Under the pieces are notes generated by a model. The model was not told where the DNA came from, did no database searches, and saw nothing but the letters and a program-made list of their open reading frames with translations. Position numbers and translations under genes: made by a program. From the NCBI GenBank assembly GCA_027031305.1, contig JALVRJ010000143.1, positions 1-5,620 on the forward strand: a stretch of DNA of 5,620 nucleotides. Direction: 5' to 3'. How positions within the stretch are numbered: the first letter of the stretch is position 1; each line of letters begins with the position of its first letter. This document shows, in pieces, positions 1-5,494 of the stretch. Source of the DNA: Hyphomicrobiales bacterium. Its GTDB lineage: Bacteria; Pseudomonadota; Alphaproteobacteria; Rhizobiales; Aestuariivirgaceae.

Positions 1-1
1 C

Positions 2-151
2 ATCCTGCTGGACACCATGTTCGACCTGCCCTCCATGGAAGGCGTGGAGGAAGTGGTCATTTCGGCGGAAGTGGTGGAGGGCGAGGCCAAGCCGCTGCTC
101 ATCTACGCCGACAAGGACAAGGACGAGAAGAAGGACCCCGTTTCCGCCTGA
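2..151 (+). CDS. clpX: ClpX, ATP-dependent Clp protease ATP-binding subunit (C-terminal end only)
   Basis: Only the last 49 codons and the TGA stop (149-151) lie in the window; the gene starts upstream. The visible residues include [19 protein letters not shown] and then KPLLIYA, the conserved end of the ClpX AAA+ small domain, followed by a lysine- and aspartate-rich tail that varies between species. ClpX is the hexameric unfoldase that recognises substrates and feeds them into the ClpP peptidase in the cytoplasm. The ATPase motifs and the IGF loop that docks on ClpP lie outside the window, so completeness cannot be judged. A terminator-like hairpin follows the stop and lipA follows on the same strand. 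In most alphaproteobacteria lon follows clpX, so the neighbour is unusual. Confidence 0.93.
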   Translation: MLLDTMFDLPSMEGVEEVVISAEVVEGEAKPLLIYADKDKDEKKDPVSA

Positions 152-189
152 ACGGCGTGAGCAGCATGGGAAACGAAGGGAACACATCG

Positions 190-228
190 GGGCCGGGTGC
201 CGACGGGGGGCGTCCGGCCCTTTCTCTT
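190..228 (+). terminator. Probable intrinsic terminator after clpX
   Basis: A 7-bp perfect stem (GGGCCGG at 190-196 with CCGGCCC at 214-220) is followed at once by TTTCTCTT (221-228). Three more pairs, ACG with CGT at 203-205 and 211-213, can form inside the 17-base loop. The T tract is broken by two C residues, so efficiency may be partial. Its position 39 bases after the clpX stop fits a gene-end signal and suggests that lipA has its own promoter, although I could not find a convincing one in 229-351. Confidence 0.6.
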
Positions 229-351
229 CCGCGCGCGTGGACGCGTGGCGGTGCTTCGTGGCGCGAGGCCGCGCGCCATCCGGTGAAAAACCGCTTCGGC
301 ACGTCCGTCATGTCTTGTCATGCGGCGCGCCAGGCGTTAGCGCTGTAGGCC

Positions 352-1338
352 ATGGCAACCGTGTTCGACAACACCGGCAAGGCGGGGCAGGGCGGTGACG
401 CCGCGCCCGCCCGTGTGCGACATCCGGAAAAGGCCCACCGCCCGGACCAGCCCGTGATGCGCAAGCCGGCCTGGATTCGTGTCAGGGCCCCCCTGTCGAG
501 GGCCCATGCCGAAACGCGCGGCATCGTCGCCCGCCATGGGCTCGCCACCGTGTGCGAGGAAGCCGCCTGCCCGAACATCGGCGAATGCTGGGCGCAAGGG
601 CACGCCACCTTCATGATCCTTGGCGAGGTCTGCACCCGCGCCTGCGCCTTTTGCAACGTCGCCACCGGCAAGCCCGCGCCGCCACGGCCGGACGAGCCTG
701 AACACGTCGCCGAGGCGGTGGCCCGTATGGAGCTTCGCCACGCCGTCATCACCTCCGTCGACCGCGACGATCTGGCCGATGGCGGCGCCGCCCAGTTCGC
801 CGCCGTCATAATCGCCATCCGCGAACGCGCGCCGGGAACCAGCATCGAGGTCCTCACCCCCGATTTCCGCGGCAAGGCCGGCGCCCTGGAAACCGTGCTG
901 CGCGCCGGCCCGGATGTTTTCAACCACAACCTGGAAACGGTGCCGGGCCTTTATCCCTCCATCCGCCCCGGCGCACGGTATTATCATTCCCTGCGCCTGC
1001 TGGAACGCGCGAAGGAGCTGGCCCCGGGCGTCTTCACCAAGTCCGGCATCATGGTCGGTCTTGGCGAAACGCGCGAACAGGTCCTGCAGGTAATGGACGA
1101 CATGCGCTGCGCCGGGGTGGAGTTCATCACCATCGGCCAATACCTGCAACCCACCCGCAAGCACGCGCCGGTGAGGAAATTCTACACCCCGGAGGAATTC
1201 GACGAGCTTGCCGCGGCTGCCCGCGCCAAGGGCTTTCTCATGGTCGCCTCCAGCCCGCTCACCCGCTCCTCTCACAACGCCGGGGCCGATTTCGAGGCCC
1301 TCCGCCGCGCCCGCGCGCGAACCGCCTCCGGCGCCTGA
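352..1338 (+). CDS. lipA: Lipoyl synthase LipA
   Basis: This radical-SAM enzyme inserts two sulfur atoms into the octanoyl chain carried on lipoyl domains of 2-oxoacid dehydrogenases and the glycine cleavage H protein, in the cytoplasm. The 328-residue length is normal. Both cluster sites are visible: the auxiliary 4Fe-4S cysteines C68, C73 and C79 ([12 protein letters not shown]) and the radical-SAM CX3CX2C at C94, C98 and C101 (CTRACAFC). The C-terminal RSS motif, whose serine ligates the auxiliary cluster, is at 305-307. Further family blocks are [32 protein letters not shown] and TIGQYLQPT. The N-terminal [12 protein letters not shown] block is typical of alphaproteobacterial LipA and supports the ATG at 352 over the internal ATG at codon 36, although the upstream ribosome site is weak. 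After RSS the sequence reads HNAGADF where YHADEDF is usual. No lipB or dihydrolipoamide dehydrogenase gene adjoins it. Confidence 0.97.
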   Translation: MATVFDNTGKAGQGGDAAPARVRHPEKAHRPDQPVMRKPAWIRVRAPLSRAHAETRGIVARHGLATVCEEAACPNIGECWAQGHATFMILGEVCTRACAFCNVATGKPAPPRPDEPEHVAEAVARMELRHAVITSVDRDDLADGGAAQFAAVIIAIRERAPGTSIEVLTPDFRGKAGALETVLRAGPDVFNHNLETVPGLYPSIRPGARYYHSLRLLERAKELAPGVFTKSGIMVGLGETREQVLQVMDDMRCAGVEFITIGQYLQPTRKHAPVRKFYTPEEFDELAAAARAKGFLMVASSPLTRSSHNAGADFEALRRARARTASGA

Positions 1339-1410
1339 GCCGTTCCGTCCGTCCGTATCGCGCCACCACTTTCTTTCTGCGTCCACGGGCCAATTTTGCG
1401 TGCGCAGGCA

Positions 1411-1440
1411 CTGGCACAGCCGCGGGGCCTTTGCTATAGA
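1411..1440 (+). promoter_or_regulatory. Candidate housekeeping promoter for tRNA-Leu and tig
   Basis: CTGGCA (1411-1416) and TATAGA (1435-1440) are spaced by 18 bases and each match the -35 and -10 consensus at four of six positions. The -10 is preceded by TTGC and followed by a GC-rich stretch, as is common at stable-RNA promoters. Predicted transcription would start near 1447 and give a leader of about 58 bases before the tRNA. It lies in the 166-base gap after lipA. No clear terminator precedes it, so read-through from lipA is also possible. Confidence 0.45.
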
Positions 1441-1504
1441 GCGCCCAACTCTTCCGGTCGCGGCGCGGCCCGGGCGCGGGGTTTTTCGCGCTCGTTTCGC
1501 CGTT

Positions 1505-1589
1505 GCGGGCGTGGCGGAACTGGCAGACGCGCAGGATTTAGGTTCCTGTGGGGCAACCCGTGAGGGTTCGACTCCCTCCGCCCGCACCA
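1505..1589 (+). tRNA. tRNA-Leu (anticodon UAG)
   Basis: A class II tRNA folds cleanly. The acceptor stem is GCGGGCG (1505-1511) with CGCCCGC (1579-1585). The anticodon stem is CAGGA (1532-1536) with TCCTG (1544-1548), enclosing the loop TTTAGGT with anticodon TAG at 1539-1541. There is a long variable arm (about 1549-1561, GGGG-CAA-CCCG), and the T stem GAGGG/CCCTC surrounds TTCGACT (1562-1578). Discriminator A1586 and the CCA end (1587-1589) are encoded. The long variable arm and anticodon indicate leucine, reading CUN codons. The tig start codon is 82 bases downstream with no T-rich terminator between, so the tRNA and tig are probably on one transcript that is processed. A tRNA-Leu just upstream of tig is, as I recall, common in alphaproteobacteria. 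Confidence 0.96.
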
Positions 1590-1671
1590 GTCCGTCCGGT
1601 CGTGGTGGCGGCAACCTCGCGGCGATGCCGAAATCCTGAACACTCGGGGAAATCTACTGGATATTGGAACC

Positions 1672-3084
1672 ATGGACATCAGCGAACTGAAAAACGAAGG
1701 TCTGGCGCGCGAAGTGCGCGTGGTGGTGCCGGCGGCCGAGCTGGCCGAAAAGGTGGACGCGAAACTGGCCGAGCTGCAAAAGGACGCCCAGATGCCGGGC
1801 TTTCGCAAGGGCAAGGTGCCCATCGCCCATCTGCGCCGCCTCTATGGCAGGCAGATCAAGGCCGAGGTGGTGGAACAGGCCATGCGCGAGGCCATCGAGA
1901 AGGCGCTGGCGGAGCGCGACGAGCGTGCCGCCTACGAGCCGGAGGTGGAGCTGGAGGGCGGCGAGGAGGCCGGCCGCAAGATCATCGAGGAAGACGCCGA
2001 CCTCGCCTTCGTCATGAAATACGAGGTCATGCCCGAGGTGGAAACACCCGAGGACTTCTCCGACATCGAGGTCACCCGCTACAAGGTCAGGATCGCCGAT
2101 GACGAAGTGGACGAGGCAGTAAACAAGATCGCCGCCCAGTTCCGCGACTACGAGGAAAAACCCGAAGACGCGGCGGCGGAAGAAGGCGACCGGCTGGTCA
2201 TTTCCTTCGTCGGCCGCATCGACGGCGAGGAATTCGAGGGCGGCTCGGCCGAGAACGTGCCGCTGGAGCTCGGCTCCGGCCGCTTCATCCACGGTTTCGA
2301 GGACCAGCTCATTGGCGCGAAGGCGGGCGAGGAGCGCGTCGTCAAGGTTACCTTCCCCGAGGACTATGGCGTCGAGAAGCTGGCGGGCAAGGAGGCCGAG
2401 TTCACCGTCAAGGTGGAAAAGGTCGAGGCTCCGGCCGAGCAGAAGATCGACGACGATTTCGCCGGAAAGCTGGGCTTCGAATCCCTGGACGCCCTGAGGG
2501 AAAAGGTGCGCGAGCAGCTGGCCGCCGAATACGAGGAAGCCGCCCGCGCCCACCTGAAGCAGGAAGTGCTGGACGCGCTGGACGAGCGCTTCGACTTCCC
2601 CGTGCCGGAAAAGCTGGTGGAGGCCGAATTCGATCACATCTGGCGCGCCGCCACCGAGCAGATGAAGCAGGAAGGCAAGACCTTCGAGGACGAGGGCACC
2701 ACCGAGGAAGAGGCGAGGAAGGAATACCGCGAGATCGCCGAGCGCCGGGTGCGCCTGGGCCTGCTCATTGGCGCCATCGGCGCCAAGGCCGGTGTCGACG
2801 TGACCAACGAGGAGCTGCAACAGGCGCTCATTGCCAAGGCCCAGCAATATCCGGGTCAGGAACAGCAGGTCATCGAATTCTACCAGAAGACGCCGGAAGC
2901 CCTGGTCGAGCTGCGCGCCCCCATCTTCGAGGCCAAGGTCATCGACCACATCCTCGAATCGGCGAAAGTGTCCGAAAGGGAAGTGACGCCCGAGGAATTG
3001 CGGAAAATGCTGGAAGAGGAAGAGGCGGAGGAAGAAAAGGCTTCTCCACAGACGGAAGAAACCGAATCCGGCGCGAAGGACTGA
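1672..3084 (+). CDS. tig: Trigger factor, ribosome-associated chaperone
   Basis: Trigger factor binds near the ribosomal exit tunnel and shields nascent chains; it also has prolyl isomerase activity. Three domains are visible in 470 residues. The N-terminal ribosome-binding domain (about 1-115) has the signature GFRKGKVP at 43-50. An FKBP-type isomerase domain spans about 171-251 (GDRLVISFVGRIDG, then FEDQLIGAKAGE and VKVTFPEDYG). The helical chaperone arms run from about 258 to 440. The protein is longer than E. coli trigger factor (432 residues), mainly through a very acidic tail at 447-470. The ATG at 1672 follows TTGGA by a few bases, and MDISELKNEGLAREV matches the usual start. The tRNA-Leu lies upstream. 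Downstream, where clpP would be expected, there is a repeat, a terminator and a convergent gene. Confidence 0.98.
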   Translation: MDISELKNEGLAREVRVVVPAAELAEKVDAKLAELQKDAQMPGFRKGKVPIAHLRRLYGRQIKAEVVEQAMREAIEKALAERDERAAYEPEVELEGGEEAGRKIIEEDADLAFVMKYEVMPEVETPEDFSDIEVTRYKVRIADDEVDEAVNKIAAQFRDYEEKPEDAAAEEGDRLVISFVGRIDGEEFEGGSAENVPLELGSGRFIHGFEDQLIGAKAGEERVVKVTFPEDYGVEKLAGKEAEFTVKVEKVEAPAEQKIDDDFAGKLGFESLDALREKVREQLAAEYEEAARAHLKQEVLDALDERFDFPVPEKLVEAEFDHIWRAATEQMKQEGKTFEDEGTTEEEARKEYREIAERRVRLGLLIGAIGAKAGVDVTNEELQQALIAKAQQYPGQEQQVIEFYQKTPEALVELRAPIFEAKVIDHILESAKVSEREVTPEELRKMLEEEEAEEEKASPQTEETESGAKD

Positions 3085-3100
3085 CCGCCGATACGGCGGT
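3084..3100 (+). other. Short perfect hairpin overlapping the tig stop codon
   Basis: ACCGCCG (3084-3090), loop ATA, CGGCGGT (3094-3100) form a 7-bp perfect stem that begins on the last base of the tig TGA stop. No T tract follows, so it is not a classical terminator. It may protect the mRNA 3' end, or simply add to the structured region ahead of the terminator at 3249-3279. Confidence 0.5.
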
Positions 3101-3153
3101 GGACGAGACGAACGCCTAATGCCAGGTTGCGTAATGTCTGACCGGTGAAACTG

Positions 3154-3208
3154 CCGCGCCCCCACCCAAGCCCTTGTCTTTCATGACTGGGGTTGGGAGG
3201 GGGCGCGG
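3154..3208 (+). repeat. Interspersed palindromic (REP-like) element, copy 1
   Basis: A 16-base imperfect inverted repeat (3154-3169 with 3193-3208, one A-A mismatch at 3164/3198) encloses the loop at 3170-3192. The core 3166-3197, including the loop GCCCTTGTCTTTCATGA, recurs at 5545-5578 in the same orientation with about three substitutions and a 2-base length difference. Loop sequence would be free to drift in a simple terminator, so its conservation points to a dispersed repeat family. It lies between the converging genes tig and the two-membrane-segment protein. GAAA at 3147-3150 and TTTC at 3211-3214 could extend the stem. Confidence 0.75.
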
Positions 3209-3248
3209 GGTTTCTGCGTGGTTCTTTACACATTCGGTATAACGACCG

Positions 3249-3279
3249 ACCGGTCACCAACTTCGGTGGCCGGTTTTTT
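3249..3279 (+). terminator. Strong intrinsic terminator downstream of tig
   Basis: ACCGGTCACC (3249-3258) pairs with GGTGGCCGGT (3265-3274) through ten pairs including one T-G wobble. The loop is AACTTC, and the T run is 3274-3279. The T run is on the plus strand, so this ends tig (and tRNA-tig) transcription. The minus strand has the matching A run before the stem and no T run after it, so it should not efficiently stop the converging gene. Confidence 0.85.
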
Positions 3280-3298
3280 CGTTCGAGCCAAGGAAAGA

Positions 3299-3580
3299 TC
3301 AGAAATATACCCTGAGGATATGCTTGACATAGGCCTGATAGATGTTGACGGCCGTTTCCAGTCCCCCGAGGGAAACGATGATCACCACCCCAAGATAGAT
3401 ATTGGTGACGTAGGACGGTGGCGGCACCTTCGCCCGGCGGACCTTTTCCTTGTAGAGAAGATAGAGCTTGACCAGGATGAAAAGTGCCGTCACCACCAGC
3501 AGTTGCAGGTAGATGGGTGGTGTTCCTGTGTGCAGCGCCAGCGCGATGTCGTGTTGCAGCTTGTTCCAGAGGCTGTTCAT
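3299..3580 (-). CDS. Small hypothetical protein with two membrane segments
   Basis: I do not recognise the family. The 93-residue product starts MNSLWNKLQHD and has two hydrophobic segments, about 23-43 (IYLQLLVVTALFILVKLYLLY) and about 58-82 (TNIYLGVVIIVSLGG). A basic linker, KEKVRRAK, lies at 44-51. The positive-inside rule would place the linker in the cytoplasm and both ends outside, making a membrane hairpin. The ATG at 3580 is preferred because GAGAGA lies a few bases upstream; an in-frame TTG at 3598 would add six residues but lacks such a site. The gene converges on tig and lies 156 bases downstream of the DUF983 gene on the same strand. A sigma-54-like promoter sequence is found at 3646-3660. 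The coding call rests on the ribosome site and the membrane pattern, not on homology. Confidence 0.72.
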   Translation of the reverse strand: MNSLWNKLQHDIALALHTGTPPIYLQLLVVTALFILVKLYLLYKEKVRRAKVPPPSYVTNIYLGVVIIVSLGGLETAVNIYQAYVKHILRVYF

Positions 3581-3645
3581 GCTTCTCTCGTCACGCAAGG
3601 AATGAACGCGCGGCCAGGCGCACGAAGACGATCTTGCCGGTTCAC

Positions 3646-3660
3646 GCCAGCATTGTGCCA
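3646..3660 (-). promoter_or_regulatory. Candidate sigma-54 (-24/-12) promoter for the small membrane protein
   Basis: On the minus strand the sequence is TGGCACAATGCTGGC. This matches the sigma-54 consensus TGGCAC-N5-TTGC at nine of ten specified bases, with the invariant GG and GC at the required spacing. Transcription would start near 3634, about 54 bases before the ATG at 3580. No activator gene or upstream binding site is recognised, and a chance match of this quality somewhere in the window is not negligible. Confidence 0.35.
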
Positions 3661-3736
3661 GGCGGAGGTTATGAAACGGCTAATGGAATTTCCTTGCGCC
3701 GGTCCGACAGTGAATGGAGCGCTGGCTCAAGATACT

Positions 3737-4186
3737 TCAGGGACGGCGCGGACGGCACATGGCGGCATATTGAAAGCCATGCAGGCGCAGCGCCCATTGC
3801 AGTCCCACGATGGCCCCCTTTGCCGGCCGCAGCAGCGCCGCCGTCGCCACTGCCCATAGTCCACCCCACGCCCACAGCGGCCATGCAAGCCCCGCCACAT
3901 GCGCAAGCGACATCAACAGGGCCACCAGTTGCAGCGCCACGAAGGCGGCGACCGGCAGGCTGATGCGGTTGGCACGGTGATGATACAGCTCTTCGTCGCA
4001 GCGCGCGCAGGTCTTCACCACCTTCAAACCCGATGCATAAAGGGCGGCTTCGCCACAGGCCGGACAAACCCCGCGCAACCCGCGCAACATGGCCGGCAGC
4101 CAGGGACGACGCAAGGCCGGGTTGCGCGGCCTTGTCCCGCCGGGGCGCGACTGCCGCGGCAAGTATCGTGTGGAAGCCTTGCTCAT
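3737..4186 (-). CDS. DUF983 family zinc-ribbon membrane protein
   Basis: DUF983 proteins are small membrane proteins of unknown function that are common in alphaproteobacteria. Counting from the ATG at 4186 (149 residues), the features are: GLRGVCPACG at about 36-45, a second CXXC in KTCARCDEELYHHRA at about 59-73, two hydrophobic segments at about 77-98 and 102-120, and the family-typical end RPAKGAIVGLQWALRLHGF at about 120-138. The two CXXC pairs suggest a zinc ribbon on the cytoplasmic side. The family's usual acidic residues after HHRA (RADD) are replaced by RANR, so this is a divergent member. An in-frame ATG at 4204 would add six residues; neither start has a well-placed ribosome site, and the choice is uncertain. 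A basic, proline-rich leader of about 35 residues precedes the zinc ribbon. Confidence 0.88.
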   Translation of the reverse strand: MSKASTRYLPRQSRPGGTRPRNPALRRPWLPAMLRGLRGVCPACGEAALYASGLKVVKTCARCDEELYHHRANRISLPVAAFVALQLVALLMSLAHVAGLAWPLWAWGGLWAVATAALLRPAKGAIVGLQWALRLHGFQYAAMCRPRRP

Positions 4187-4204
4187 GGTCCGATCGTATT
4201 CCAT

Positions 4205-4505
4205 TCCAAGCCGAAACCGTCTCCCGTCTCCGGCCGTTCCCTCACCTCGGTGGCCAGCGCTCCGGCGTCCTTCCCGTCCGCCGCGATTCTTCCGCGCCTG
4301 TCATGACGATATTCAAGATTTCCGGCGGCAATCGGGAAAGTCCACTATCTGACGCGCGACACAATGCCGCCCCGCTTCCATAGAAAGTGCCGAAAATTCA
4401 GGCACGCACGCGCCCCACGGCCGTCCGCGCCGGCCGCCATGGCATCCGCGCGAGCGCCCGCGCGTGGGGGCGGGTCCTTGCCACGCCGGTCATGGGGCCT
4501 TTCCC
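4205..4505. other. Gene-free stretch between the phosphatase-like and DUF983 genes
   Basis: I see no supportable gene in these 301 bases. The open frames that cross it have no recognisable protein pattern and run on as shadows of neighbouring genes. It should hold the 3' end of the phosphatase-like transcript and the promoter and leader of the DUF983 gene, all on the minus strand. A GC-only hairpin, CGCGCG (4447-4452) with CGCGCG (4459-4464), lacks a T tract. No convincing -35/-10 pair was found on the minus strand. Confidence 0.6.
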
Positions 4506-5360
4506 TTACAGGAAGATCTTGCGCAGCCGGGCCAGGATGTCTTCCAGCAATGGCCGGCTGGCGGCGGCGACGATCGAGCGCCGCTCCAGCATGTTGGCCG
4601 GTGGGGCCGCCTGTTCCAGCGCCTCGTCCAGCAACACGACCACGCCCCCCGCCGCCCGTATCATGGCCGCGCCGGCCAGCCAGCTTTCCGCCGTTAGCCG
4701 CGCCCGGATGTCGACGTGGGCGTCCATCTGCCCGCACGCCACCGCCAGCAGGGCGGCGGAGCACGACCCCGTGGCGCGCACGCCGTGCGCCGTCTGGATC
4801 ACTTCCGCCAGTGGCAGACCTGGCGCGAAATGGTCCAGCTCCACCGAGATCATGGCTTCTTCCAGCCGTTCCACCGTCGACACCCGCAGCGCCTCGCTCC
4901 CTTCGCGCCATTCTGCGCGGGCGCCTTGGCCATCGGCCACGAAGGTGACTTGCGCCCCCGCCAGCTGGCGGATGAGCGCGGCGCGCACCGTGGCCGGCGT
5001 CAGCGGACCGGCCGGCGGCACGGCGGCGCCGCTGAAGGTCGACAAGGCGGAAAAGGGAAGTCCCCTGGCGAAATTGCCACGGCCATCCACCGGATCGATG
5101 ATCAGCCGCGCCGTCGGCGCCCCACGCCCCAGGCGCACGGGCCGCCCGTCTTCCATCAGCAGCAACAGCGGCAACTGCAATTCTTTCAGCCGGGATTCGA
5201 TTGCCTCGCGCGCCGCTTCCTCGAAGACCCGTGCCACATCTCCCTCGAACGCCGGTTCTCCCGCGGTGTCGATGCTGGCGTTGGCGGCATTCAGCGCTAC
5301 GTCCACCAATGCGCGCAGCAGGGACAATTCATCTCCATTCATGGACTTTCCGGCAGACAT
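4506..5360 (-). CDS. Inositol monophosphatase-like family protein with altered metal site
   Basis: The 284-residue product has the layout of the inositol monophosphatase superfamily, Mg-dependent phosphatases of inositol phosphate, fructose bisphosphate or PAP. The N-terminal helix has the family pattern EGDVARVFEEAAREAI (39-54). The metal motif IIDPVDGRGNF (87-97) keeps D89 and D92 and is followed by GLPFSALS (100-107). The C-terminal block is RATGSCSAALLAVACGQMDAHV (195-216), then SWLAGAAMIRAAGG (226-239). Two departures stand out. The usual WD of that last block is WL here, so the third metal aspartate is missing. The GEE motif before the DPVDG block is at best MED (69-71). It may therefore be weakly active, changed in substrate, or non-catalytic. 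The ATG at 5360 is supported by GGAGGA (5376-5371) ten bases upstream. The exact substrate cannot be inferred. Confidence 0.87.
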   Translation of the reverse strand: MSAGKSMNGDELSLLRALVDVALNAANASIDTAGEPAFEGDVARVFEEAAREAIESRLKELQLPLLLLMEDGRPVRLGRGAPTARLIIDPVDGRGNFARGLPFSALSTFSGAAVPPAGPLTPATVRAALIRQLAGAQVTFVADGQGARAEWREGSEALRVSTVERLEEAMISVELDHFAPGLPLAEVIQTAHGVRATGSCSAALLAVACGQMDAHVDIRARLTAESWLAGAAMIRAAGGVVVLLDEALEQAAPPANMLERRSIVAAASRPLLEDILARLRKIFL

Positions 5361-5370
5361 GCCAATGAGA

Positions 5371-5376
5371 TCCTCC
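5371..5376 (-). promoter_or_regulatory. Ribosome binding site of the phosphatase-like gene
   Basis: The minus strand reads GGAGGA, a full Shine-Dalgarno core, ten bases before the ATG at 5360. This is the best ribosome site in the window. It decides for this start over the in-frame ATG six codons later, which would be 28 bases away. Confidence 0.75.
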
Positions 5377-5385
5377 AGGCATTCT

Positions 5386-5406
5386 CACGTGGGAACATCC
5401 CACGTG
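5386..5406. promoter_or_regulatory. Perfect inverted repeat upstream of the phosphatase-like gene
   Basis: CACGTGGGA (5386-5394), spacer ACA, TCCCACGTG (5398-5406) form a 9-bp perfect inverted repeat. Each arm contains the self-complementary hexamer CACGTG, giving two such hexamers 15 bp apart. The repeat ends ten bases upstream of the GGAGGA ribosome site. It could be an operator for a dimeric regulator or a leader hairpin that affects translation. No regulator gene is nearby to connect it to. Confidence 0.5.
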
Positions 5407-5494
5407 GAAGGGCAGGCTTCACATCATCTCGCGTTCCATGATTACTCTCCGCGTGCCCGAAGGCATACCGAAAAATGTCAAGTCGAGAGAATGC

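Noticed and set aside
1412..1434. TGGCAC followed by TTGC, suggesting a sigma-54 promoter before the tRNA
   Set aside because: The two parts are 13 bases apart; sigma-54 needs five. A sigma-70-type reading with TATAGA fits better.
1463..1486. GC-rich pairing followed by TTTTT upstream of the tRNA, suggesting a terminator
   Set aside because: Only a 4-bp stem (1463-1466 with 1474-1477) forms without bulges, and it would lie inside the predicted tRNA leader.
337..1614. A 425-codon minus-strand frame across lipA and the tRNA
   Set aside because: It is antisense to lipA and crosses the tRNA gene; the product is low-complexity glycine- and alanine-rich sequence with no recognisable motif.
1654..3165. 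A 503-codon open frame on the minus strand opposite tig
   Set aside because: It mirrors tig codon by codon, giving a leucine- and phenylalanine-rich product with no domain pattern; long antisense frames are expected in GC-rich genes. tig itself is unmistakable.
3238..3279. TATAAC just ahead of the tig terminator, suggesting a small RNA gene
   Set aside because: No -35 partner at a suitable distance, and the transcript would be little more than the terminator hairpin.
3218..3859. A 213-codon plus-strand frame over the small membrane protein gene
   Set aside because: It runs through the tig terminator hairpin and antisense to two better-supported genes, with no recognisable protein pattern.
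5476..5481. TTGACA on the minus strand upstream of the phosphatase-like gene, suggesting a promoter
   Set aside because: A perfect -35 hexamer, but no acceptable -10 sequence lies 16-19 bases downstream, so I did not annotate it.
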